This document shows positions 49,480 through 62,372 of a stretch of DNA of 64,000 bases, piece by piece. This stretch comes from Brachynemurus nebulosus (lineage: Eukaryota > Arthropoda > Insecta > Neuroptera > Myrmeleontidae). The notes under the pieces were generated by a model that was given only the letters and a program-made list of their open reading frames with translations, made no database searches and had not been told where the DNA came from. How positions within the stretch are numbered: position 1 is the stretch's first letter; the number at the start of each line of letters is the position of its first letter. The translations under genes and the position numbers were made by a program. The stretch is from positions 2,729,076 through 2,793,075 of the forward strand of contig JAPWDM010000022.1 in NCBI GenBank assembly GCA_035578155.1, given 5' to 3'.

Positions 49480-50332
49480 AGCCCAAACTAAACGGCTGAG
49501 CAGTTTGTCACCAAATTTTTCAAAATGTTATTGAGATCCTGAAAAAAGTGTACGTTGAATTAAAATTTATCCTAAGGTTTCAGAAAATACCTGAAATAAA
49601 CTACTTAACTGATCCAAATGCTTAAATAGTATTGTGGTTTCCGAAAAATTAATACGAAGTTAAAATTGATCCTTAAGATCCCAAAGATTAAGAGGAACCC
49701 AGAAAGCACCCAAAATAAATAATTGCTTAGTTGTAAAGAATTTCAGAATGTCTGATTTAAAAGTATAGTGAAGCCAAAATTAATCCCCGGGGGGTTAATC
49801 CAGCTATCGAAGAGGACTCAAATTAAACAGCAGAACGGGTCTTTACAAAATATTATGAAAATTAAATATACTATTGAAATATGAATATGGCTATTTTAGA
49901 ATCGTTAAACGGGCGGAGCAAAGCACTATAAGGAACTGATTTTGTATAAAATTACAGAATATTAAATTTAAATGTAACCTGAATTATCCGTCAGTTCCTT
50001 CAAATAAAGTCCAAATTAAAAACCTGATAAAATCTTGACAAAATTTTGCTCAAATACTAGTAAAATCCCGGAAAAGATAAAAGTGGAATTAAAATCGTGT
50101 CCCAGGACCTTGATACCTCAAGAAGGGCTTAAAATATAAATACTCCTAAAACTATTGGTACGGATATATACAGAGGTTTTAAGGTGTCAGAATTAGCTGT
50201 TCTACTGAAATATGAGGAAGGTTACTTTAGAGTTGTTTGGCGAGCGTATTAGTAACTGGTTTTGAACAGAATTCCAGAATATTTGATTTAAAAGTAATTT
50301 GACCCGGGTGAAACCGCGAGCACAGCTAGTTA
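49480..50332 (+). mobile_element. Helitron-like fragment with 3' terminus
   Basis: Diverged repeat units, then GGAACTGATTTTGTATA, and a terminal palindrome CCGGGTGAAACCGCG followed by AGCACAGCTAGT. The hairpin plus CTAG|T fits a Helitron 3' end. Confidence 0.6.
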
Positions 50333-50578
50333 AACTTAATTATAATTAATACTTATTAGTACCTATCTGCCTATAGTAATGGCATACGGTATAGTAATGG
50401 TCGGTATAAAAAGTACATAGCATGAATTTTTTTTTGTCTCAGACAATATATATATTATTAATTTAGTAGGGGCTCTATCCCTTTTTTTCTCGTCAGGCTA
50501 TCACAGAAATAATTTCGTTGGAATCACTTGATCTGAAAAATATTACAAAATTATTCACAAAAATAAATTTGGAAATTT

Positions 50579-50612
<34 letters not shown>

Positions 50613-52440
50613 CAAAAAAAATAGGTCGTTATAAAAATACAAAATGACACAATAAAACATTTTATGTATTATGTGTACTTCTCTGTAAACGTCAGGATCA
50701 ATAAATTTCTTAAAATGACTCGTAAAATGGGACAAAGCAATTAAAAATGTTTCATTTATTAAATACTATTATGTCTCCAAAAATTCTATTTTTAATTTCA
50801 TGTAAATTTAGCAACAATAATACTTTGCCACCGTTACATTTATACTTTATGCACTTTGACTTTTTTTTATTTATTGTTAATATATTCACTATTCAGTAAC
50901 AAATACGAGTATTAATGGGATTTGATTCAATTAACTAATAAGATACACATGTACGTTACCTGTGTACTATACAGTAAAGCCATTTTGTAACACATCTATC
51001 TCAAACCAGCGATAAATTTAATTGACAGACAACATTATCAGTGTCCCATGCTTCATTAGCTTCATTATACTGTTAACCATTTAGCAATTATACTATAAAT
51101 TCTAACTATTAGCTCAGAACTCTGAATATGTAACACCTAAATTCTGAACTACCTTGAACAAGTTTTTCTATAAAGGGTCTAGCAGACTTACCATATTAAA
51201 ATTACACTGACGTCATTGGACATAGTTTAACCTTTTAAATATTGCTTCTTTGCCCAAAGTACTGATACCCGTGATTTTAGATCTCTGCTCTCACTTATAA
51301 GGGATATATGGGGGTAACAACCCCTAACGATATTTTCTTTTTTCTCAGAAACTATGATAGATATTTGAATGAATCGGACACCAAAAAATAGATATCAATC
51401 AGCTCTATAGTTAGTATTTTTTTTTATTTTTTGATTAATTTTCAGAAGTATAAAACATTATATTTATTATATAAGGGTGGTTTTTTATATGAAACACTGG
51501 AGATACACCAACCAAATAAATATCATATAATCATCTGAGAGTCTGCTCTAACATATTATAAATACAAAAGTTTGCATTTGGTGAAACATGGTTAAAAATA
51601 ACAACGAATATAATATGTAATTGATATTAAATTTTTATCACCTTATTACATCTAATATATCTAAATTATATGTGTACATATGGGGTATTCTTTCTGAACG
51701 GGAAACCCCATGCTGTCCAAAATTGGTGTTACTTAAAAAAGGTCTACAATAGCTCAAATTAAAGGTTATGAACCCTACTTTTCAAATATGAGTGGCAAAA
51801 TTGATCTTACACAATAATGCCTTCAATATGGCGGCTGGAAAGTATAAACGCATTTTTTTTGCGGACAATAAACGTTCCGTAACGTTTTAAAAACTTTTAC
51901 ATAAAAATTTTTTTAGTTAAAAATATAAAGTTTTGCTTAACGTTTTGAGGACAATTTAAAAATATATACACGGTCATCCATTTAACCTGGCATTTTATAT
52001 ATCTCGAAAAATAAGCTTGTAGGAAAACTTTGCCTGACAAAAAGATAATATTTCTCTAGAGGACATCTTCCTGTCATTGTGCAAAAACTTGAATAGAAGA
52101 TGGCGTGTGAAGCACAACTCTCACCATCTTGCTAATTTATATTTAGACTCATGGAATACTCCAAAACATTTTTTGAAAAAGATCTCGGGTCCAAATTTTA
52201 CAGACCAAATTTTTAGTACCTCATCATATTTCATCAAGTGTTAACAGTAGCGACTCCTACTAAAAATTGGAAATAATTTTGACGTTTAAAGCTCTATAAC
52301 TTCTAAGCTATTAAAATTACGTCAAAAAATTTCGGATAAATACTGTAGACAATTTTACGATCTAAAACCATAATAATAGCTGCTTTCAATGTCCCAAGTA
52401 TCGTTAACTGTATGTAAATCCGAAGTTTTAATAGAACGTA
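50333..52440. other. AT-rich intronic DNA with poly-A tract
   Basis: Poly-A of about 28 bp at 50584-50611. Otherwise nothing identified. Confidence 0.5.
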
Positions 52441-52560
52441 GTAACGTCATTCCACAGCGCTTCCACTGTTTGTTGAATTTTATATATTTTGCGGAGAAAA
52501 TAATAGAAAAATAATTTAATTGGGATGAAAAATGTACTCATAACGTTCCAACGCTGCCAT
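52440..52560 (+). repeat. Fragment related to the long-TIR element arm
   Basis: CGCTTCCACTGTTTGTT and the following sequence resemble the left arm at 31764-31850. GTGGAAGCGCTG occurs inverted at 53178. Confidence 0.45.
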
Positions 52561-53279
52561 AAAAATTATAGTTATATAAATGTTACAATTTGTGGTTTTC
52601 CTTCTTACACGATATCGTTCCTTTGCAGTAATAGTATTTGAATCTACATGTGTGAAAAACTGTGTTTTAACCACTAGTGAGTTTGTGCATACTGCGACTA
52701 CAAAGAATATATTATCGAAACTTGAAAGTACATCCTAGTATTTCCCTACTAAATAATAGAATATTTTAGAATTTTTTTACGAACATAAAAAAAATTCACT
52801 TTTAACTTTCTTTATTGCCACGAGTATTAAGTGTCTAATAAGATAACATTCATTGTAATTACCAAAAACAAAAAAGAAAGGTCCTCCGTCCTTTAATTTT
52901 TATTTTTATATAAAAATATTTACAATGAGACACCTAACTACTTACATTTAACATTTTCTCTTCTTTAATATAAAACCTTTAAAATATATTCTGTTAATAT
53001 ATATTCGGTATTCGACTGAATTTTATTTATTCTTTGCTAATTTAGAATCAGGTCGAATGTTTCAAATATTTCGAGTAATTTGCATAATATGCATTAAAAT
53101 TGTAGCAAATATTATTTTTTTTTATTTGAATCCATGTCTGTTAAATTTTAACTATTAAAGTCATAATATGACCTTTGTGGAAGCGCTGTAAACGTTATAA
53201 AAATATTTTAGCTAAGTATATTTTTCGTTCTACACAACTCCCCCACTATATTACATCTTTGGTGACATAGCACTTGTAA

Positions 53280-54046
53280 GAGCTGGTTCACACGACATCG
53301 AATCGGTATTTTTTCCGAATCGGTTTTTTTACTGTATGCTTCAGTGGCATATGTATTTCAATGTGTACGTTCACACGATACGGACAAAACCGTACACAGT
53401 AAAAAAACCGATTCGAAAATTTTTAACATTCGGTTTTGTCACCGAATTCCGAATACAGTAAAACAGTAAAAAATTCGAATCGGTTGCTAGTAGCACGTGT
53501 ATTTATTTTATATGTAAGTGTTGAGACGATACAATATTTTTTACTATTTTGTGTTGCTTCAGGTACAGACTTGTCATATTTTATATTCATGCAATCGTTT
53601 ATTATTTTAATAAAACAGATGTATTATGAACAATTAACAATATTAATAATAAAATTTTAGAAATTTTAGTAGAATAAAGACATGTTCTATGAGACAAAAC
53701 ATTAAAAATATGTAAAGAAAATGATTTGAAAGTATTAAAATGGAGAGAAATATGTGTTATTTTAAAGAGAGATTTCCAGAAATTATTGTTTAATAATAAT
53801 AATTAATGAATATTGTCAATACTATTATTGCTTTTTTGGATTAGTGACGGTCACAATTAAAGCAGGCTCATATAGTTAGCGAAGAACAGCATGTACGGCA
53901 TGTATTATATACATGTACTGTACATGTATATATCGATTTGGTAAAATATAATTGATATACAGGGAAAAAAACTTGCCGTGTGAACACTACGGCCAATTCG
54001 CACCGATTCGAAAAAAATACCGATTCGGTGTCGTGTGAACGAGCCC
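53280..54046. mobile_element. PIF/Harbinger-like MITE (767 bp)
   Basis: TAA on both sides (53277-53279, 54047-54049). Ends GAGCTGGTTCACACGACA and, inverted, GGGCTCGTTCACACGACA, followed by (T)CGAATCGGTATTTTTT. CCGATTCG motifs recur inside. No transposase. Confidence 0.75.
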
Positions 54047-54331
54047 TAACAGGGCAAGTTTTTCGTTTAATGAATTTCGAGACACTAATAGAATTTTTTA
54101 TTCGTATTTACTTAAATATTTATGAAATTCATGTCTGTCTTAAATTCATATCTGTTGTGAATCCAAGTTTATATAAGTTGCAAATTCAATTTTTCAGTCA
54201 TATATATTTAGAAGTAATTAACAATTAATTTTATCTATCTAATAAAATTAAAATAACATTATATAGGAAATATCTTGTATTTATTAATTATAAAGTACCT
54301 GTTTTAAAAAGCTCAACAAATTTATATAGTA

Positions 54332-54338
<7 letters not shown>

Positions 54339-54419
<81 letters not shown>
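54339..54419. repeat. (TA)n array
   Basis: Directly adjoins the copia gag remnant. Confidence 0.97.
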
Positions 54420-54422
<3 letters not shown>

Positions 54423-54429
54423 TACTTCC

Positions 54430-54697
54430 AAATATGTATCGCACAATATTATCTGCTTCATCAAAATCATTTAATTGCTTAAGCTGCCTTCGCATCCACA
54501 GATGCAGCTCCAGCCAACTTCATAGGTCGTGTCCACTCCCCTGTCAATATAGGTCTGACTTTATAAATGGTAAACTGCAAATCCATATCAAACTTCCAGG
54601 AAACCCAATTTTCTTGGCCCGTTAGTTCATCAACAGAAATTTTTGTATCCAACTTCATCGCCATTTTGAAATTACGTTGGCCAAACTCAAAAGGCAA
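54430..54697 (-). pseudogene. Ty1/copia gag fragment
   Basis: The minus-strand frame contains LTGQENWVSWKFDMDLQF and ASVDAKAA, resembling the start of copia gag (LxGxNWxxWKxxM... WDAKAxA). A stop follows and the homology continues in another frame (MKQIILCDTYLE) up to the (TA)n array, where it is cut off. No LTR seen. Confidence 0.6.
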
Positions 54698-55210
54698 TTT
54701 TATTGTTGTAACAAAACTTTTTCTGTCTGTATATTATCACAGTTTATTAAACACTTTTCTAACGTATATTTAAATTGAATTTTAGGCATATACTGGGCCC
54801 ATAACCTCTTAAATTAAATAAATAAAATAGCGAAGCCTAAAAATGAACTTGTATCCTTTATTTTGTAACACAAAATCTGTTATTATTACAAAAAAACAAA
54901 ACTGTAAACAACAACGATAGGTACATAAATTTTTAGTTGATGGCAGAACCTTACTGCTTGTTCAATTTAAATATATATAGTTAGCGCTATATTCAAAATC
55001 TATGTTTTCTACTACAATAATTACATATGGAGAATTAAACTAAAGCTCTTGTCTTTGTGGAATATATTTGAGTTGCCTAGTATCAAAATCTACTAATTCC
55101 ACTTTATAAAGATCATGGGAAATCGCAAAAAACCATAACTCAGTTCAATATTAATTTTTCGATTAAAAAGTCATAATTATATTAACTAACAAGGTAAAAA
55201 AGATGATTAA

Positions 55211-56129
55211 GGGGGACTACTAGTGTGACATTTTTTAAAAATTGAAAAATTTGTTTTTGCATGTGTCCATAGTCTATACCTTCAAAAATAACATACTAAA
55301 ATTGAAAAATAACATACTAAAAGTGCATATCTCAAATAGTTTTTGAATGACAGCCATCCGAAGAGCGGATCCTGATTTTCATTGTTAACTTTGAGCTATT
55401 TAGAAATGTATGAAGGTTGATAGTTCGGGAGTTTCTGGACGTGGCTGCCAGTCACATGTTGTGGAGAAGCTAGACCCTGGCACATTTAAACGACTCATCT
55501 AGTTTTACTATGACCGTTATAGTGAGTACACCGAAAGTAATTTTAGTAAATATTCTCAGTGATTAAAACTAAAAGGTATATTTAAAAAAAAACTACATTT
55601 TTCAAATTTGCTGCAGTTATAACTCGAAAATAAATCCCCCGATCGAGTTGATTCTTATTATAGCTTCTTTTATATATATATTTCTTCGTACCATGAACCT
55701 CCAGTTTTCCGATCGAATAAAAAATGTAATTTTTGCAGGCCAAAAATCATCAAATTTTCACGCAAAATTGGAAACTTTTTTTTAAAAACACCGCCATTTT
55801 GTTAAATTTCAACTTTTTTTTCCGATTGAGGTTCACGGTACGGACAATACCTTCTAGTTTAATGGGAATTTTGGTTTTTTTGATTTCAGGCACTGTGAAG
55901 GTCGCTATCACTGCAGCAGTGGGGGAACTTTTTTTTTCTGAGCCTTGGGAGATCACGATTTCACGAATAACTCACTGAATTTTCAATTTTTTGGTCCAAA
56001 AATTTTATCATGAATTTATTATATATCGACGAATATATTCTTAAAATATTAAAACATTCCATATAGTAGTTTTCTTTAAAAAAATTCCCAAAAATCACCT
56101 TTTTCAGGCGGTCACACTAGTAGTCCCCC
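55211..56129. mobile_element. piggyBac-like non-autonomous element, copy 2
   Basis: TTAA on both sides (55207-55210, 56130-56133). Ends GGGGGACTACTAGTGTGA, one base different from copy 1. The interior matches 34213-35090 in inverse orientation (for example CACTGCTGCAGTGATAGCG). Confidence 0.85.
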
Positions 56130-56424
56130 TTAATACTATTATCAAAAAACAAAATTATCGTTTTACCCCTTTTTTAATCAAAATTATTTGAATTTATTAG
56201 GTTTTGATAGTAACATTTATATAAAGTGCGTTTTAAAACAGAAATTATAAGGGAAATTTATTTAAAAAAAAACTTGATTCAGCAATATTATAGCCCAAGA
56301 GCCCACGACGCACAGTGGAGTATTTGATCATAAAACCTGGCCAAAAATAATAATTGTGTTTTATTGTTAAATTTTACTGTAAAATACAATTAGGTCCTAT
56401 TATTTATTTATTTAGATATCATTT

Positions 56425-57937
56425 CAGGCGTGTATACAGGAGGGGGCATGACCCCCCCCCCCCAGGAAATTAAATACCTATATGGGTGAATATACGGTAT
56501 TTGCATTTTTTGTGTCCCTAAAGAAAAAGTAATCTTTTTAATTTAGTATTCATTATTTTACTAATTGGTACTATTTTTGTATTTGTAATGATAAGGGCCA
56601 GAAGATATTTTAATTTTTTTAGATTTTATAGGCTCTAATAGTGAACGTTTAAGACTTCTTTAAATGAAATGGGTGTATGTGATGTCGCTTAAGTTAAAGT
56701 GACCACAGAAATTGCTACAAAAGCAGCTAAGGCTCTTCATGTACAACTTATCGCACATAGAAATGTTTCCCCGTACTTGGTGTACTTTCAGTGTACCAAC
56801 AAAAGGTTTGATGTCGGATCTATTATCTTCAGTTACCTTTTTTTTATAAATCAATTTCCTCTTCGAGTATCACAAAAATATGAAGCCATATTGGGCAGTG
56901 CTTTTCTAATTCCATAGCAAAATCATCGATAGTAGCAATATCGGTTTCTCATGCCACGATTTTGTCTGCGGAGACATGAAAACTGCCAGAGGAGTGACAC
57001 CAGAGAAGTGACAAAATCATACATAACCTGTAAAAACAACATCACGCGTTCTTTATACCAAAAATAAACGGAATACATGAAGTCTACACACAATGAACAT
57101 TGCATTGTACAAATTTACAATTTTATAACGATAAAATATAAAAACATATACTTACCAGTGGAAATACTGCAACTACTGGCACAGACACATTTTCCGAGAG
57201 CGCCCCGGCCACTGACGCGATATTATTTAAAGTATGTTCAATGCAGTTAGGTTGTTGCTAAGTGCAATATATTCAACGCGTGTTGCTTAAGTTCCAAGAC
57301 ACAGGTTTCCAATTTCTAAGTCAAATTTTATTATTTTATTTTCGTCAGGTTAAAAGTGACACTAGTATGAAAATGAGTAATTTTTTTACGTTAATAAATA
57401 TTTTTACAATGTATTTTGATAAAATATGTTTTAATGCTTATTTAGTTATATGATTACATTTGAAAAAATATTATACCAGTTAAATAAAAAAATATGTGTT
57501 GAAAATTGTAGCAAAAAATGGTAATGGGCAAGCCAGAGGAGTATACATTTAGCACTATTTTAATTTATTAATACCTTAAATGAAACAGTTGTCATGAATT
57601 GACCAAGTGGTCCAAATAAAAGACGATATTCTTTATTACTTAAGTGTAAAATAATAATAATAAAATTAATTTTTTATAAAATTTATCAATGGGCCATTAG
57701 AATTTAAATAGCATATATTCACCCATATACATTAGATATTATTTAATCTTGGCCACAATATCAGCAAATGTTATATAATTAATCCATTATTATCATCAAG
57801 CAGCGTGATTCTTTTTTTGCTCGTCACTCGTCAGCTTCAATTTTTGTTTCTTAATTTTGTTTCAGAAATTGTTTTAATTCTTTCATTTCCTGCGGGACCC
57901 CCCCTCCCCTCCACGACGCTTGCTGTATACGCCCCTG
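56425..57937. mobile_element. hAT-like element (1.5 kb) with captured coding remnants
   Basis: Perfect 8-bp duplication TATCATTT (56417-56424 and 57938-57945). Ends CAGGCGTGTATACAG and, inverted, CAGGGGCGTATACAG. Long C-rich tracts just inside both ends. Minus-strand coding-like remnants lie inside. Confidence 0.8.
56660..57105 (-). pseudogene. Coding remnants inside the hAT-like element
   Basis: Minus-strand frames with KPFVGTLKVHQVRGN and SLSCFCSNFCGHFNL, a pattern I associate with an uncharacterised transposon-carried protein family of insects, plus a second short frame at 56923-57105. Incomplete; no catalytic triad seen. Confidence 0.4.
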
Positions 57938-58007
57938 TATCATTTAAAGCATAAATATGTTGATGCAGATATTAAGAGAGAAAAAAATCAAGGATGATTC
58001 AATATAT

Positions 58008-59695
58008 GGGTGGTTCTTCAAACTATGGAATTTTGGACGGCCTAATGCATTTTGTATATTAATATTTTGAAAAATACATTTTTTCTAGATGGAAACTGTA
58101 AAATGTTACTGCATCTAACTGGTCACTCAAAATGACCCGGTTTCGAAATATATTTTTTATAAAAAATGACACTTAAAATAAAAAATTCTCAGTCTCCTGG
58201 TATGTCTCCTCTCCAAAGTAAAACATAACAGACTAAATAATTATTTTTTCTGAATGTATAAAAAAAAATTACACTGCAGTAGTAATCTATAAATATTGGT
58301 ACTTTTTCTTGTATAAATAATTTTTGAATTTTTTTATATTTTCTTTAAGAAATATTCTATTGAATTTTGTCTCCCGAACTTTGCATCATTCTCCTATCAA
58401 ACCAAAACACTTAAAAAATATAAAAAAATTATATTCCGATTAAATCATCGTTTGTCATAGTAATTAACTCAAATATAATAAATAAAATAAAGTATATGTT
58501 TTATTTAATTTGGAGTTGTATCAATTAATTCAGTTAACATTGTAAGTGAGATCGTACTCGGTCCGGTCAATTTCTCAGTATCCTGGTCAGCATTTTCGTG
58601 AAAAATACTGTGGATATAAGAAATTTTTCAGTTGTATGAGTTGTAAATATGCTGTATTGGAATAGCGGACCTGTCTTTTTTTTATAAAACGTTATTTAGC
58701 CGATTTTTAAAGAATATTGAAGAATTCTCAGTCTTCTGGTCTTAGTCTCCTGGCAGCTCCGAAAACGGGGATTTAACTTCAATAATGTAAATAAATTAAG
58801 TAAATGCCATTAGAATACTGTAATAAATGACTCCGTATATTTTTTAATAAAAAATAAATTCCCATTTTTTTTTTTTTTTTTTTTTTGTAAAATACCTATA
58901 TACTGAAATTTTTTTTTTTTTTTTAAGCGACAGCCTGCATATAAATTATTAAGAACGAACTAAAAGAAAGTTTTCTTTCTTTCTTTTAGTTCGTTCTTAA
59001 TAATTTATATGCAGGCTGTCGCTTAAAAAAATTTTTTTCATTTCATTTTACCTGCAGTTGGATTCTAATAATTTACCTATATACTATATAATTAATATAA
59101 CTACTGATACATATTATATATTACTAATATAATATATAATATGTATTAAACTGTAGTAAATGACTTCGAATATTTTTTAATAAATAATAAATTCCCAATT
59201 TTCTTTTATTTATTTAGGTAGTTATTTTTTAAAATTTTTTTTTTAATTGTTTGTTTTTAAATTTTTTTTTAAAATTTACATATATACACTATATAACTAC
59301 TAATATATACTACTAATATAATATATAATATCTATTAAACAATTAATAAATTATTTAATAATTAAATATTTAATAATAAAAATAATAAAAATTGTTTAAT
59401 AATAAAAATTAATAAATTGTTTAATAGTTTAATAAATTGTGCTTAATAATAAAAATGAATATAAGAAATTCTCTTTTGTTAATTTTAGTTTTTTACTCAT
59501 TTTTTCACTTTCCTGGATGTCTCTTGTTTTATAATGGCCATAAAATTTATAATTTTTAATATTTTGACTGGCCACTTTGAAATAGTGTGAAAAATGTCAT
59601 CAACTTGAAATAAAACTGCTTACCAAAGCTTACGTATGAAAAAAATATCGGGCCGGAATTAAGTCCATTTTCTTCTTTCGTTTGGAGAACTACCC
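58008..59695. mobile_element. Candidate 1.7-kb inverted-repeat element
   Basis: GGGTGGTTCTTCAAAC at the left end and GTTTGGAGAACTACCC at the right, with ATAT outside both. It contains poly-T tracts and the 58917-59031 hairpin. Class unknown. Confidence 0.5.
58917..59031. repeat. Near-perfect 54-bp-arm palindrome
   Basis: The arm AAGCGACAGCCTGCATATAA continuing to CTAAAAGAAAG returns inverted without visible mismatch after an 8-base loop. The poly-T/poly-A edges extend the pairing. Confidence 0.95.
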
Positions 59696-60298
59696 ATATA
59701 CTCATTATTTTACACTTATGAAACTCGAAATATTTAATAGGTAATAAAATAATTAAACTTTTTTTTATAGAAATGGCAAGTACATGCGGGAAGTTTTATT
59801 CCAGGAATTGTTTCTCTGTTACCTACAAAATACAGTGGTATAAACAAGTTTGCCCGGAAAAACCCGGAAGGTGTTTGAAACCTTATTTTTAATAAAGTAC
59901 AATAAAATTTTATTACTTGAATATAAACTTGACTTAAAAATATCATTAAAATATACAAGGAATTATTAAAAAATTATTTTAGGCATGATAAACAAACATT
60001 GACCATTCACCTTATAAATTAATGAGGAAAAAATAATTCAAGTTAATTAGACAAATAAAAAACTGAACCATTATACTTTGACAATAAAAATCATAGTAAA
60101 GCCATGATATTCTACTGTTAAAAAAGTTCTGACTTCAACTGACGGTAATAACGTCTGAACATGTCTTATTGACCAGGTATGGGGCCGAACGGGTAAATCA
60201 GATATTTATCAGTTCAAAAATACTACTTTTAACAATATTAGTGAATTTTGGATTTTTAGATTTTGGCCATGATTTAAGGGTAAATACTCCATTGTGCG

Positions 60299-62372
60299 AC
60301 GGCAAGACCTTCGTTATTTTATAAAAGCTGAAAGTTTCTCTGTGCATGTCCCTTATACAGGTAAGAACGACTAGCGACTATAGAGTTTCGGTTGTGGTTA
60401 CTTGGGCAGGTACCAGGTAGTAAAGGTGTATAAAATAGTACCTTAAATTCGTTAAAGTATAAAGCTCGTTTTTTTTATATTTTCTTCGGGATAACTTTAG
60501 AAATCTCGTCATCCATTGCCGGACACTTATGACGGTTGCTACCCCCTGCCAGACACCCCTAAACTTTAAAAAATTATAATTATATTTTCGTTATAGTATA
60601 AAAGCTAAATTTTATATATTTTACATGGGGACCTATAAAAAAATGTTACCTCAATAGCCGGACAGTTTTAATGGTTTTTACATCTTGCCAGACACATTGA
60701 AAATCCGTAGTAGGTGCGAGCGCGAATGCTTAGTCGATTACGATCTTTTAAGATATCTAAAAAAAATGATTTTATCACGTTCATAGCCATGTTATATAAA
60801 GTAAAAAATATTATTTTAATATGATAAAATACAAAAAAATCACCAAGTGCGTGCCGGACACGCATTATCAAAGTTACGTGGTTAATAGCTAATTTTTCAC
60901 AATTTTTAGGATCAAATGTAGAAAAAATTAATAGTACGTATCGACGGCTTACTGCTAGAACCACGTATGCCGATTTTTCACTGTTTTGAGATAATTAGAT
61001 ATAAATGTTCAGAATCATCTTATACTAATCATAGGCTAATAAAATTTCATTTTATTTATCAGAATGAAAGTTTTTTCTAAAAATGTCACACTAGTGGTCC
61101 CCCTTAAATAAAAATCTTAACGTGATGGAACTTTTTTACTATTTTTTTACAATTACTATTCCAAAATTTTTCAGAAAGTGATTAAACTTGATGAGAAAAT
61201 CTGATGTTGGTCTGTGTTCTTACAATTAAAAATTTTACAAATTTTTTAAATCTATTTTTTATAGCGTACATAAATATCCAAATAGGTAATAAATTATTTT
61301 ATGGCATTATGATTTTTCTATACAAACTGTACATACATACATCATATGAATACAAACACAAACAATATGCACATAACATACAAATTAATACGGAAAGAGA
61401 TGGTAATTATTATTAATACTTATATGTACTATAATTTGCTAAATTAATACATTTAATGCCACCTAGCGAAATAAAATGGAACTTTACGTGATTGTACTAT
61501 ATATTATAATATACAAAGACAATGTGCAATCCAGATTATATAACTTGGAAAGTACCGTCAACTAAGCAAAAACGACGGTTAAATTTTGAACTAAAAAACT
61601 ACAGGAGCGAACGAACCATAACATTTCAATAGTACACTGGGTATGCTTGTTTGAATGAAAAAATATCTCACTGCCTAACATTTTTTATTGGAAAGCGCCA
61701 CCGATATGTATAGGGAGTTAATGATCACTTATAAGAAATTAATTGATTAATTGTGAAAAATTAGCTATTGACTTTGATCGCTGACTTTGACATAACTTTG
61801 ATAATGCGTGTCCGACACGCACTTGGCGAATTTTTTGTATTTTATCATATTAAAATAACATTTTGTACTTTATATAACATGGCTATGAACGTAATAAAAT
61901 CATTTTTTAGTAGATATCTTAAAAGATCGTAATCGACTAAGCATTCGCGCTCGCACCTACTGCGGACTTTCAATGTGTCTGGCAAGTTGTAAAAACCATT
62001 AAAACTGTCCGACTATTGAGGTAACCTTTTTTATAGGTCCCCATGTAACATATATAAAATTTAGCTTTTAGACTATAACGAAAGTATAATTATAATTTAT
62101 TAAAGTTTAGGGGTGTCTGGCAGGGGGTAGCAACTGTCATAAGTGTCCGGCAATGGGTGACGAGATTTCTAAAGTTATTCCGAAGAAAATATAAAAAAAA
62201 AACGAGCTTTATACTTTAACGAATTTAAGGTACTATTTTATACACCTTTACTACCTGTTACCTGCCCAAGTAACCACAGCCCAAACTCTATAGTCGCTGG
62301 TCGTTCTTACCTGTATAGGGGACATGCACAGAGAAACTTTCAGTTTTTATAAAATAACGAAGGTCTGGCCGT
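60299..62372. mobile_element. 2.1-kb element with about 0.6-kb inverted repeats, class unknown
   Basis: Left arm 60299-60902 and right arm 61751-62372 are inverse copies. Ends are ACGGCAAGACCTTCGTTA and ACGGCCAGACCTTCGTTA. Each arm has several GCCGGACAC / GCCAGACAC motifs. The spacer (about 850 bp) has no recognisable ORF. Confidence 0.75.
61084..61107 (-). repeat. Solo piggyBac-like terminus with TTAA
   Basis: TCACACTAGTGGTCCCCC followed by TTAA, identical to the terminus of 34213-35090, but the adjoining interior is unrelated and no second end is seen. Confidence 0.7.

Noticed and set aside
60668..60964. 98-codon minus-strand frame
   Set aside because: Lies in an arm of the inverted-repeat element, and its inverse copy at 61751-62372 is not open; not coding.
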